A DNA stretch of 23,150 nt from positions 1,533,711-1,556,860 of the forward strand of contig BFEA01000268.1 in NCBI GenBank assembly GCA_003427395.1. The letters run 5' to 3'. Under the pieces are notes generated by a model, which was not told the origin of the DNA, made no database searches, and saw only the letters and a list, made by a program, of their open reading frames with translations. Below, one piece after another: positions 1 through 8,570 of the stretch. Within the stretch, counting starts at the first letter, position 1, and each line of letters opens with the position of its first letter. Source of the DNA: Chara braunii. Lineage: Eukaryota > Streptophyta > Charophyceae > Charales > Characeae. The position numbers were made by a program, and so were the translations under genes.

Positions 1-70
1 TGTGTATTCCTGAATGGGGACATTCGTTTTGAGGCTTCTGCTTCTGTCTGGTGTCCAAGCCCACTCTGCT

Positions 71-375
71 GGATCAAATTCCAAGTCTTGAATCGCCGTA
101 TCTGTGCTGAAGATTGTTTTTGGCCACCTCTTCATTCAGGATAGATGGAAGGCCTTGCGTAGAGGGGGTAATTGGATCAAATTCCACCTCTTGATTCAGG
201 ATAGATTGGATCAAATTCCACCTCTTGAATCGCCGTATCTGTGCTGGATCGCCGTATCTTGCGTAGAGGGGGTAATTGGATCAAATTCCACCTCTTGAAT
301 CGCCGTATCTGTGCTGGATCAAATTCCACCTCTTGATTCAGGATAGATGGAAGGCCTTGCGTAGAGGGGGTAATT
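71..375 (+). repeat. scrambled local repeat, five copies of a 21-38 bp unit
   Basis: A unit beginning GGATCAAATTCCACCTCTTG starts at 71 (slightly diverged), 174, 208, 278 and 316. It is followed either by AATCGCCGTATCTGTGCT or by ATTCAGGATAGAT. A second unit, GGCCTTGCGTAGAGGGGGTA, is interleaved at about 151 and 353, and part of it recurs near 261. The copies are nearly identical but their order is shuffled, which points to recent local duplication. Short open frames on both strands are by-products of the repeat. Bases 1-70 and 376-438 show nothing recognisable. Confidence 0.85.
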
Positions 376-438
376 GGGAAAGAAGTAAACACCGCCAGGG
401 TGTCCGATCCTTGCTGTTTATGGGAGAATTGATAGGCC

Positions 439-1013
439 CTAGGTTAAATCCTGTACCCTCACTCCCCTTTCACCTGATTTCCAGGTTGAGACTTCCCTTA
501 ACAATTCCTTCCATCCTTCAGGGATGCAGTTGATAATGGATTGTAGATTCTCGTCTCGTCGGTGGCAACCTTTGAGCTGGGAGGCAAGTTCCTGTTCTGT
601 CACCCAGTCCTTTTTCTCCTCATTCCACAAACGACTCACTTTCCAAACACCATGTTTGATCCAAGATAGATCTCCTTCCTCTAGGCTTAAGGGATAGTTG
701 GTGATCACTTTCGTCTCTCACCTACGGATTACCAAACAGAGGTTGCCTCAGAACCTCGTCTTTGGATTAGGGTTTACCCACCTTCTTCGGCATGACTTCC
801 CGCCATATCCATAGCAATGCAGTCCAATATGGTGTAGGGGGCTTGGCTTCGCTTGGACTGGTTCCTCTTCGTTGATTTCTGCGCCCTGTATTTGGACTCC
901 ATTCCTTGGTCATTACCCAGAACAGACCGGGCATGTTTGCTGGTGTGGCTATGGGTGCTAGTCCCCTGATGCTATCCAAGGCCAGTTTATTCCATGCTGT
1001 CGGCCCCCTGCGC

Positions 1014-1015
<2 letters not shown>
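439..1015 (-). pseudogene. LINE-type reverse-transcriptase ORF2 C-terminal fragment (decayed)
   Basis: Read on the minus strand from 1015 to 439, two open frames join into something like the carboxyl end of a plant or algal LINE ORF2 protein, downstream of the RT core. The landmarks are a Trp/Leu-rich stretch (WNKLALDSI), the motif PLFGNP at 725-742, then WIKHGVWKVSRLWNEE and IPEGWKELL, which resemble the 'pLf.Np ... Gi..v.dLw ... i...iP..W' pattern of non-LTR elements. The frame is broken by a stop at 767-769, another at 722-724, and a frameshift between there and 708. No poly-A tail or target-site duplication was found. The 5' side runs straight into a CT microsatellite. The assignment rests on motif pattern only. 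Confidence 0.5.

Positions 1016-1016
<1 letters not shown>

Positions 1017-1088
<72 letters not shown>
1017..1088 (+). repeat. (TC)36 microsatellite
   Basis: Uninterrupted TC dinucleotides for 72 bp followed by a short C run. It is the first of three CT arrays, each followed by the same module beginning CGACGTTCTATAGTTAGG (here at 1095). Apparent Ser/Leu-rich or Arg/Glu-rich proteins across it are artefacts. Confidence 0.97.
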
Positions 1089-1090
<2 letters not shown>

Positions 1091-1188
1091 CCCCGACGTT
1101 CTATAGTTAGGAAATGCGAATGGACCTTCTGGCTTTGGGCGGTGGGGAGTCCCCAGCGAATTGTTCAGGCCCTCTGCGCAGTTTGCTG

Positions 1189-1190
<2 letters not shown>

Positions 1191-1258
<68 letters not shown>
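1191..1258 (+). repeat. (TC)34 microsatellite
   Basis: Perfect TC repeat of 68 bp inside unit 1 of the tandem duplication. It is followed directly by CGACGTTCTATAGTTAGG. Confidence 0.97.
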
Positions 1259-1259
<1 letters not shown>

Positions 1260-1649
1260 ACGTTCTATAGTTAGGAAGTGCGAATGGACCTTCTGGCTTT
1301 GTGCGGTAAGATCCATTCTCCCTCTCCCCGACGCGCTATGGATCTACCCGTTCTATTTCGTTCTTTTTTTTTTTCTTGTATGAACAACTAGGCTACCAGA
1401 GTGGCCCGGGAACACTTCCTCGGGCGAGCCAAAAAAAAATAAAAAATATATAGTTAAAATTTGGTAAATAATTTTGTTGCGACTCCGAGGCAAAAGATGT
1501 TCAGTTTATTTTTCTGCATAACATATTTGTTTTTCGGATGTTTTTGATTTTTCAAATATTTTGTTTTTCGTTGGGACCTTCCTTGGTCCTTGCCCGGTCC
1601 GGCCGCACGAGAAAACAGGGTGACCCAGGCGGCCCGGCTGGTAGCGTAG

Positions 1650-1751
1650 ATGAACAGGCTTTTTTTTTTTTTTTTGCCTAGTAGGTACGGCCTGTACGAG
1701 TCTTTGAAGATGCCCTTTGGGCTATGTAATGCACACGGTACATTCCAGCAA
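1650..1751 (+). pseudogene. truncated duplicate of the gypsy RT fragment
   Basis: This segment repeats bases 2505-2611: a T-rich run, then a frame reading YGLYESLKMPFGLCNAHGTF, which is the segment before the active site in Ty3/gypsy reverse transcriptases. It stops at the duplication junction and is followed by the CT module instead of the rest of RT. It is a by-product of the tandem duplication, not an independent insertion. Confidence 0.75.
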
Positions 1752-1774
1752 GAGTCCCCAGCGAATTGTGCAGG

Positions 1775-1776
<2 letters not shown>

Positions 1777-1829
<53 letters not shown>
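1777..1829 (+). repeat. (CT)26 microsatellite
   Basis: Perfect CT repeat inside unit 2 of the tandem duplication, followed by CCGACGTTCTATAG. The three CT arrays differ in length (36, 34 and about 26 units) although their flanks are nearly identical. Confidence 0.97.
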
Positions 1830-1831
<2 letters not shown>

Positions 1832-2004
1832 GACGTTCTATAGTTAGGAAATGCGAATGAACCTTCTGGCTTTGGGGGGTAAGATCCATTCTCCCTCTCC
1901 CCGACGCGTTATGGATCTACCCGTTCTATTTCATTCTTTTTTTTTCTTTTCTTGTATGAACAACTAGCCTACCAGAGTGGCCCGGGAACACTTCCTCGAC
2001 CGAG

Positions 2005-2283
2005 CCAAAATATATATATATGACAATATATATATGAGTCAGTGAAACACCGACGAAACAGTTTGTCACAGCCCCTCGTTTGTTGCCCTCTTATCTCTCT
2101 CTGCCTACGGTTTACCGGGCAGTTCTGTTTGTGACGATATATATGATATATTCTATTTGACGATATATATGTATATATGTATATATGAAACTCCGACGAA
2201 ACAGTTTGTCACAGCCCCTTGTTTGTTGTCCTCTTCTCCCTCTCTGCCTACGGTTTACCGGGCAGTTCTATTTGACGATATAT
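2005..2283 (+). repeat. AT-rich insertion with a 143-bp tandem duplication
   Basis: Unit 2 carries about 270 bp that unit 1 lacks (unit 1 has only an A-rich run at about 1430-1450). It starts and ends in (TA)n-like sequence. It holds two copies of a segment beginning CGACGAAACAGTTTGTCACA, at 2051 and 2194, each ending in GCCTACGGTTTACCGGGCAG. The AT-rich ends suggest insertion or expansion at a TA microsatellite. No coding content was seen. Confidence 0.8.
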
Positions 2284-2537
2284 TAATTTTTAGTTAAATT
2301 TTGGTAAATAATTTTGTTGTGACTCCGAGGCAAAAGATGTTCAGTTTATTTTTCTGCATAACATATTTGTTTTTCGGATGTTTTTGATTTTTCAAATGTT
2401 TTGTTTTTCCGACTTTTCTTTTTCGTTGCGACCTTCCTTGGTCCTTGCCCGGCCGGGCCGTAGGAGAAAACAGGGTGACCCGGGGGGCCCGGCTGGTAGC
2501 TTAGATGAACAGGCTTTTTTTTTCTTTTTTTTTTTTG

Positions 2538-4018
2538 CCTAGTAGGTACGGCCTGTACGAGTCTTTGAAGATGCCCTTTGGGCTATGTAATGCACACGGT
2601 ACATTCCAGCATGTCATGAATCGGATCTTTCATGACAACTTGGACGAGGTCAATGTCGTGTACCTCGAAGGTATACTTGTCTTCATGAGCAACACTTTGA
2701 TATTGTGCTAGGCCTTCTGTGGAAGCACAAGTACATGATCAAACTAGAGAAATCCGAATTTGGTCGAATCGGAATCTTATACTTGGGTCGTGAGATTTCT
2801 CAGGACAGTTTGATCCGGGAAGATGTGAAGTGGGCCACCATCAGGGAATGGCCAGTACCTTGGTCTGTGACGGAGGTCAGATCGTTCTTGGGGATGACAG
2901 GCCCCTATCATTCGGTTGTAAAGAGTTATAGGATGATCGCAAGCCCCTTGACCGATCCAGCACGCCTTGACATGCTTTGAGCATGAAGAGCTGATGTTCG
3001 CAGTCAGCTCTTCATGCTTTTAAAAGGTTGAAGTACGCTTTGACTCATCACGAAGCCGTGGAATTCCCAAAACCTAAGGGGAAGGATTTGCAGCCTGTTG
3101 AGTACATGAGTAAGAGAATGCCATCCCAAAAGTTAGCTCAGTCCACCTACAAAAGGTAATTGTATGCCATGTACAAAGATTCGAGCCATTGGAAGCACTA
3201 TCTGCTTGTCAAATTCTTTTGAAGCTAGATCTGACCATAAGACTCCAATGGATCAAAATCAACCCATTCTCTCCGACGCGCTAAAGAGACGGATTCAAGC
3301 TATTCACATGTATGACTTTTGCCTTCAGCATGTCAATGGTGAGTTTAACAAGGTTATTGATGCACTTCCACGGAGGGAAAACTATCTAGCGGTGCTAGTG
3401 AGTTTGTCTGAGATCATTCGCAGACTCAAGGGGCAGGATAAGTTTAGGTAAGAGGAGTTTGTAATGGTCAACGAAGTACTTTTCCTTGAGAAGGCCGGGA
3501 ATAAAATGTTGTGTCTTGAGTAGTGAGTAGTTGTATAGTTTATTTCTAGGTGAGTGTCACAACACGACATGTCATTTTGGATACAAAAAGACGTCAGCTA
3601 ACGATGCTAGAGGATGCAAAGAAGTACGTGGAGATTGCCAGGTTTGGCGAAGAGACAAATCGAGGACTTGAGCACCTCTTGGGCTTATCATACCTCTGCC
3701 TATCCCTGCTCAACTGAGAGAGAGTTTGTGCATGGATTTCATGGATTTTCTCGTGACCAGGAAATCTGGCAAAAAACACGTTTGTTATTGTGGATAAATC
3801 ATCAAGAAACTAATAGGCAAGCCGATCAGATGAACCGGGTGGTACAACACCTGCTGAGGCACTACAGCCAAGAAGACTGCGATGAGAAATTACTTCTTAT
3901 TGCTAGCCTATACAACAATGTGGTGCATTGTACCAAGACCGGTCACCTAATCAACTACACAGGTTGGAAGCCTAGGATCCGGTTAGAATTTCTCCGACAT
4001 GACACACTGCAGCACTAG
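2538..4018 (+). pseudogene. Ty3/gypsy retrotransposon pol relic (RT, RNase H, truncated integrase)
   Basis: The domains are in the usual order but broken. RT begins in the middle at YGLYESLKMPFGLCNAHGTF. Its catalytic YxDD is YLEG (2661-2672), so both aspartates are lost. A small deletion shifts frame near 2690. The next frame (2705-2980) gives the RT thumb and connection (KHKYMIKLEKSEFG, SVTEVRSFLGMTG, IASPLTD). RNase H follows (VEYMSKRMPSQKLAQSTY, later ILSDALKRRIQAIHMYDF and NKVIDALPRR) with stops and its first part missing. Integrase shows MDFMDFL and KKHVFVIVDK, then jumps to NRQADQMNR and LLRHYSQ, so the centre of the catalytic domain is deleted. No LTRs were found. It cannot be functional. 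Confidence 0.88.
2980..3018 (+). repeat. 15-bp perfect inverted repeat at the RT/RNase H junction
   Basis: AGCATGAAGAGCTGA (2980-2994) and its exact reverse complement TCAGCTCTTCATGCT (3004-3018) flank a 9-base loop. The hairpin sits exactly where the gypsy relic loses continuity between the RT connection and RNase H. Confidence 0.95.
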
Positions 4019-4422
4019 GAAGTATAGAATTTGGAATAGAGTATGATAAAATGCTGCATCAGACTGGAACAGATCCAGAAAGCTTAGAATTCGTAGTATA
4101 GAGTCTATCATAGAAGAGAGTCTAAATTTTAGGCTGGGGAAAGGGTATGGGTGAAGTCTTTTGAGCTTACGCACGGAGTGAGCATCCGTCGCCAGCTGGT
4201 GCCGCAAGTATTTTGGGCCATGGCATGTCTTCGACAGTGGGCTCTGAGCTGATGGTGCATCGCACGGCATCCGCTTGCCACCTCACCTTCATACTTATCC
4301 AGTTTTCCACGCCCCAAACTCCTAGATGAGTTTCCTTTAAGGGGATCCATGCTGCCCACAACCATGGATGGATAAGTGGAGACCGTTGAGATCATAAAAC
4401 ACAGACTTATGCTTGTGCCTAA
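4019..4422. other. 404-bp stretch without recognisable features
   Basis: The sequence after the gypsy relic has short open frames on the minus strand, none with a recognisable motif. No repeat, LTR or RNA gene is seen. It may include the degraded 3' end of the gypsy relic. Confidence 0.5.
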
Positions 4423-4572
4423 GCCTCTCAGCAGAGGAAGACCGCCAAAACCATAGTTTTGGGTCGCTTTCAGGATACAAAAGAAGATTGGTGGTTCACC
4501 GAAGAGGAGCTAATGAAGACAACACCTCAAGTTGTATCAACTTATGAGAGCATGTTGAAGGCCAAAGAGTAG
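4423..4572 (+). CDS. short open frame of unknown nature, possible exon or gene fragment
   Basis: A 49-codon open frame lies between stops at 4420 and 4570. Its composition is protein-like: an acidic/aromatic core DTKEDWWFTEEELMKTTP, then VVSTYESMLKAKE. The W-W-F-T-x-E-E-L-x-x-T-P pattern faintly recalls the amino end of some transcriptional cyclins (cyclin K/L/T type), but the cyclin box itself is not found nearby, so no function is claimed. There is no ATG at the start, and the frame may be an exon end or a captured fragment. Confidence 0.25.
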   Translation, partial: ASQQRKTAKTIVLGRFQDTKEDWWFTEEELMKTTPQVVSTYESMLKAKE

Positions 4573-4619
4573 GTGGTGGATTGTAGTTTTTTTAGAGAAT
4601 ATCCAGTTGGAGGGGGAGG

Positions 4620-5512
4620 GAGTGCGATGCACAAGGGCCCTTGACCAGTTTGCTAAGGTGTTGGAATTTGTCAGCGCCCGCCCTAACTGAAGGTGGGTCT
4701 GCCCAAATATCAAAGGGGCTCATGTAGAGGCCAACGTGAGTCAGAAAGGGCCCGTGGGTTGGTTGCTGCGTGCAGCATCTTCAACGTCCGGTCGCCCAGT
4801 GAGTTGAAGATGCTTGAGGCCGAAGTCACTTACAATTGAGCCCCAAGCAACATCTTGGGAGTGCGATGGACAAGCGGCCTTGACCAGTTTGCTAAGGTGT
4901 TGGAATCTGTCAGCGCCCGCCCTAATTGAAGGCGGGTCTGCCCAAATATCAAAGGGGCCCATGTAAAGGCCAACGTGAGTCAGAAAGGGCCCGTGGGTTG
5001 GTTGCTGCGTGCAACATCTTCAACATCCGGTCGCCGTGTGAGTTGAAGATGCTTGAGGCCCAACAGGGATGCTGAGGCCCAAGTCACTTACAATTGAGCC
5101 CCAGGCAACATCTTGGAAGGGCGCTGGGCGCAGCTACTGGGACAGTGGCCGCCCAGCCAGCCATGACAAAAGCAAGTGAGGCTCAATCACTTGCCACATT
5201 GTGGGGGTAGCGCTCCTAACTGAAGGCGGGTCTGCCCAAGTATCAAAGGGGCCCATGTTGAGGCCAACGTCCGTCAGAAAGGGCCCGTGGGTTGGTTGCT
5301 GTGTGCAGCATCTTCAGCGTCCGGTCGCCCTGTGAGTTGAAGATGCTTGAGGCCCAACAGGGATGCTGAGGCCCAAGTCACTTACAATTGAGCCCCAGGC
5401 AACATTTTGGAAGGGCGCTAGGCGCAGCTACAGGGACAGTGGCCGCCCAGCCAGCCATGACAAAAGCAAGTGAGGCTCAATCACTTGCCACATTGTGGGG
5501 GTAGCACTGCTG
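4620..5512 (+). repeat. three tandem copies of a 240-300 bp non-coding repeat
   Basis: Landmarks recur three times. TGAAGG(T/C)GGGTCTGCCCAA is at 4688, 4927 and 5221, and AAAGGGCCCGTGGGTTGGTT and TTGAAGATGCTTGAGGCC follow in each copy. Spacing is 239 and then 294 bp. Copies 2 and 3 share an extra 3' block (from GGAAGGGCGCT to CACATTGTGGGGGTAGC) that copy 1 lacks. The CCCGCC...GGCGGG arms around the landmark in copies 1 and 2 form a small hairpin. No protein is recognisable on either strand. This is a local satellite-like array or tandemly duplicated transposon debris. Confidence 0.85.
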
Positions 5513-5950
5513 GAGCGTTGGCTTGCTGGATGAGCGTTGAGCCAGGGAGGAAGAAGAACACCTAGGAGGCGCGAGGAAGAAGTTGTGTGCGCAGCTGGAG
5601 GGGCAACGACCATAGCCGGGCTGTTGAGCCTCATATCGAGAGGAGGTTGAGCAGGGGTCCTTGGGCGAGGGAAGATGGAAGGGAAGTCGAGGTGTTGTTT
5701 TCTAACAATGTGGAAGTGTGCCTTCAAGGCATATGGCTGTTTGAGCACTTCGCCGACGGCCATGCAAATGTTGCCAGAAATGCACTCATGTTAACCATGT
5801 GCAGATCTTGGGTGGATGTGGCCTTAAAATCCTGGTGGCCCAGCTGCCAGGGGCTCGGTAGGGTGGCCTCCTCGGCAAGCCACGACTGTGCCCAGCACAA
5901 TTTTGCACTGCAACATTTTAGGTCCGGAAGACGTGTCTTTGGCCCTCCCT
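5513..5950. other. 438-bp stretch without a supported gene
   Basis: A 121-codon plus frame (5587-5952) and an overlapping minus frame exist, but neither has a recognisable domain or a convincing composition. The stretch lies between two tandem-repeat arrays and is probably non-coding. Confidence 0.45.
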
Positions 5951-6619
5951 AGTGTCAAGGAACGCCCAAAGAGGTCCTTTACTTCTAGGCCCATTTTTTT
6001 TGCGGCCCATTTGGGGGTGCAATCTTCCAAAATCAGTGGCCAAAGTTGGTCTGCAAGAGATCCCTCCAAAAGTAGTCTATGCGGGGTGTTGACATCGAAC
6101 ACCCCACCCTCCCCCCCTCGCCAGTGACCCTTGTCGATTGTCCTCGAGGTCTGTCGTCTTCGTCTTCCTCCTCATCGGGTTGGCATCACCCCCATCCCTC
6201 CGTCTCGTGACAAGTCGCCCATGAGGACTGCACGGTGTTGCCAACACCCGCCAATGCCCTACCGAGCCCCTAGCTGTTGGGCCACCGGGATTTTAAGGCC
6301 ACATCCACCAAGTGTCTAGGAACGCCCAAAGAGGTCCTTTACCTCTAGGCCTATTTTTTTTGCGGCCCATTTGGGGGTGCAATATTCCAAAATTAGTGCC
6401 CAAAGTTGGTCTGCAAGAAATCCCTCCAACAATAGTCTATGCAGGGTGTTGACTTCGGACACCCCACCCTCCCTCCCCCACCAGTGACCCTGGTCAGTTG
6501 TCCTCAAAGTGTGTCGTCGTCGTCAACCTCCTCATCGGGTTGGCATCACCCCCATCTCTCCGTCGCGTGCCAGGTAGCCCGCGAGGACTGCACGTTGTAG
6601 CCAACGCCCGCCAATGCCG
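5951..6619 (+). repeat. tandem duplication with 360-bp period
   Basis: Copy 1 (5951-about 6259) and copy 2 (6311-about 6619) share AACGCCCAAAGAGGTCCTTT (5961 and 6321), TTTTTTTTGCGGCCCATTTG, GGTGTTGACNTCGNACACCC and CCTCCTCATCGGGTTGGCAT. Divergence is about 10% by eye. About 50 bp of unshared sequence separates the copies. The minus strand of both gives similar short frames, but each copy has a different set of breaks and there is no recognised protein. Confidence 0.85.
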
Positions 6620-6684
6620 GCCTGGGAGAACTGCCTGCCATCGCACGTCGCTCAGCTTCCCCCTCTTGGGCTTATGTCGTCTTG

Positions 6685-6687
<3 letters not shown>

Positions 6688-6724
<37 letters not shown>

Positions 6725-6798
6725 TTGCTTCCTCCATCTCTTCGTCTCTCCTCCTCCTACCTTCTCGTCAAGGCGTGTGCCAAGTGGCACATTCTTTT

Positions 6799-6837
<39 letters not shown>

Positions 6838-6905
6838 TTGCTTCCTCCATCTCTTCGTCTCTCCTCCTCCTACCTTCTCGTCAAGGCGTGTGCCAGGTGG
6901 CACAT
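6688..6905 (+). repeat. GA microsatellites in a 113-bp tandem duplication
   Basis: (GA)17 at 6688-6722 and (AG)18 at 6800-6835 are each followed by TCTTGCTTCCTCCATCTCTT (6723 and 6836). The copies then run almost identically to GTGTGCCA(A/G)GTGGCACATTC. The unit is the array plus about 75 bp of flank. TGCCAAGTGGCA at the end is itself a palindrome. Confidence 0.92.
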
Positions 6906-7880
6906 TCTTTTTTCCCTTCTTTGGGCTTTGTCCTGCTCCTCCTGCTCCTCCTCATCCTGCTGCTGCTCCTTTCTCGCTGCTATCCTGCTCCCCACCATCG
7001 CCTTGTCAGCCACCTCCTTCCTCCTCACCATCCTCCATCCGTCCATCTCCTCATCTCCCCCCTCTTTCCTCCTCACCAATGTTAGTGCGACGTGGCATGT
7101 CCTGTATAAATGTTATTCTTTGGTGGGGCTTTGTCATCCTCCTCCCCCGCCTATAGTCAATCTTGTCCCACTCCTCCTCGTTTGGTGTAGCCATTCGCCC
7201 CTCTCTACTTCTCCGTCTTCTCCTCTCCTCTCCCTCCTCGTTCCTCCAGTCAGTTTTCTCCTTCCTCCTCGTCATCATCCTTCACACAACGATGCCCTTG
7301 TTCCCCTTCTGCTTCCTCCTTGTCTCCCCTCCTTTCCTCATATTCATCATCTTGATCTAGACTGCCAATCATCATCATCATCATCGTCATCAACTGGCCA
7401 TCATCATCATCATCTGGCCCTTTCCATCTCCTCCTCTTCCCTTCAACTCTTATCACATGCCAAATCACACTCAACCTCTATATCCTTTTTTTTAATCTCT
7501 TCCACGACTCTATCTACTCGACCCCTGCATCTCCTTTCCACCACCCTTCATCTCCTTCCAATGATCATGATCATCGTCATCATGATCTTTGGCTCTCACA
7601 ATCATCATCATCATCACGGGGTCAGGATGATTGTCATCATCAACCCACCACCATCATCATCATCTCCGTCCCTCAGTCTCCTCCTTGTCTCCAATTTTCG
7701 GAACCCGTCAGCAATCTGGCCACTGATTATTTCTTTTAACGCATCATCAGCATCAGCAACCGACCATCTCCCCTCCATCTCCAATCATCATTGTCATCGT
7801 CCGCCTCATTTTTTTTCCTTCCACATGTGTCATCATTATCAGCTCTTCATCATCATCATTCCGGGCGCCAATCTTCTTCT
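6906..7880 (+). repeat. about 1 kb pyrimidine-rich low-complexity DNA with CAT/ATC triplets
   Basis: The plus strand is dominated by CTCCTC-type runs up to about 7340, then by (CAT/ATC)n clusters near 7368-7410, 7560-7660 and 7745-7860. A 350-codon open frame (6838-7890) exists only because pyrimidine-rich DNA lacks stops. Its product is Ser/Pro/Leu/His of extreme composition with no domain. I treat the stretch as simple-sequence DNA, possibly intronic or intergenic. Confidence 0.75.
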
Positions 7881-8216
7881 TCTCTTGTAGCAGGCAGCAT
7901 GGTGGGCAGTGGTGCCAACTCAACGGGCAAGGGGAAGGAACAGGCAACCTAAATTGGGGCAGCCCGTGAGAAGTCGACCTTAAACCACCAGTACCTCGAA
8001 GCCTCTTTTTCACGATGCGGATTCGCATTGTTTGCCAGAGAAAGCTGAACCACCCCTGCCAGCCATTTTGGTCTGGTAGCGCTGCTCATCCGAAATCTTT
8101 GGATTGAGTGAATTTTGATTCTCAACTGGTCCGGAGAGGGTACAAGTGGCATGAGGGAGCCAACACCGCTGCAGGACCTCTTGCTCTTCGTCACCAGATG
8201 AAACCGTGCAGAAACT
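7881..8216. other. 336-bp stretch, no supported gene
   Basis: Balanced base composition returns after the pyrimidine tract. A short ATG frame at about 7900 (MVGSGANSTGKGKEQAT) ends quickly at a stop, and neighbouring frames contain scattered protein-like segments but no motif. It could be the degraded start of the frame that follows. Confidence 0.35.
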
Positions 8217-8570
8217 TTGCAACAGAAGCACAAGGTGTGGCAATGGGTGGAGAGAGGGGAGAGGGCGACCCCTAAGGGTCATAGTGAGTATTGGGTGAGG
8301 TCCCAATTGTGCTCCATCTGGCGGGGTACTATCTCTAGACATATGGAGCACTTTGTGCGATTGAAGAAGCCATGTGACTTTCAGACAACAGAGATCCGAC
8401 AACTGTTGGGAAGGATTGGAATGATCGAGGGGGGAGAGGAGGAGGACCAGGCGGCGGTTGATTTGACTTCCCACAACCGCCACCTGTTATGTGTAGTAGA
8501 GAGGCATAGATTGACACAGATGAGGGTACTCTTGAAGGGATGGGGTCCTGTGTCAAGCCAGCAACCTTAA
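8217..8570 (+). pseudogene. possible BED-like zinc-finger fragment of a hAT-type transposase (degenerate)
   Basis: A 117-codon frame with no clear ATG contains a stretch spaced like a BED finger. There is a Trp (codon 8292), then a position where the first Cys is expected that is Ser (8301-8303). A Cys follows three residues later (8310-8312), then WRGTISR, an H-F pair, and a further Cys in KKPCDF. BED fingers of hAT transposases use W.C..C ... G...R...H...C, so this copy would lack one zinc ligand. The segment after it (acidic, ending EGGEEED) has no recognised fold. No DDE or hAT dimerisation region is visible in the following kilobase. The call is tentative. Confidence 0.3.

Larger units (their letters stand above)
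1147..2611 (+). repeat. tandem segmental duplication carrying a CT array and the start of a gypsy RT relic
   Basis: Unit 1 (1147-1751) and unit 2 (1752-about 2611) both begin GAGTCCCCAGCGAATTG. Each then has CAGGCCCTC, a CT array, CGACGTTCTATAGTTAGG, a long non-coding segment, and finally a piece of Ty3/gypsy reverse transcriptase ending ACATTCCAGCA. The junction at 1751/1752 cuts the first RT copy off and restarts the CT module, so this is a head-to-tail duplication that captured part of a transposon. Unit 2 is longer because of an AT-rich insertion at about 2005-2283. A partial third copy of the module (1089-1146) lies upstream. Confidence 0.85.

Noticed and set aside
71-375. CRISPR-like array
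   Set aside because: Repeats are shuffled and adjacent, without regular unique spacers, and the context is eukaryotic.
1017-1383. Ser-Leu and Arg-Glu repeat proteins over the CT arrays
   Set aside because: Dinucleotide repeats are open in every frame, so there is no evidence of a gene.
6838-7890. 350-codon plus-strand open frame, the longest in the window
   Set aside because: It lies entirely in pyrimidine-rich and CAT-repeat DNA. The product is Ser/Pro/Leu/His of extreme bias with no domain, and it begins inside a duplicated GA-array flank. The frame is open because stop codons need purines.
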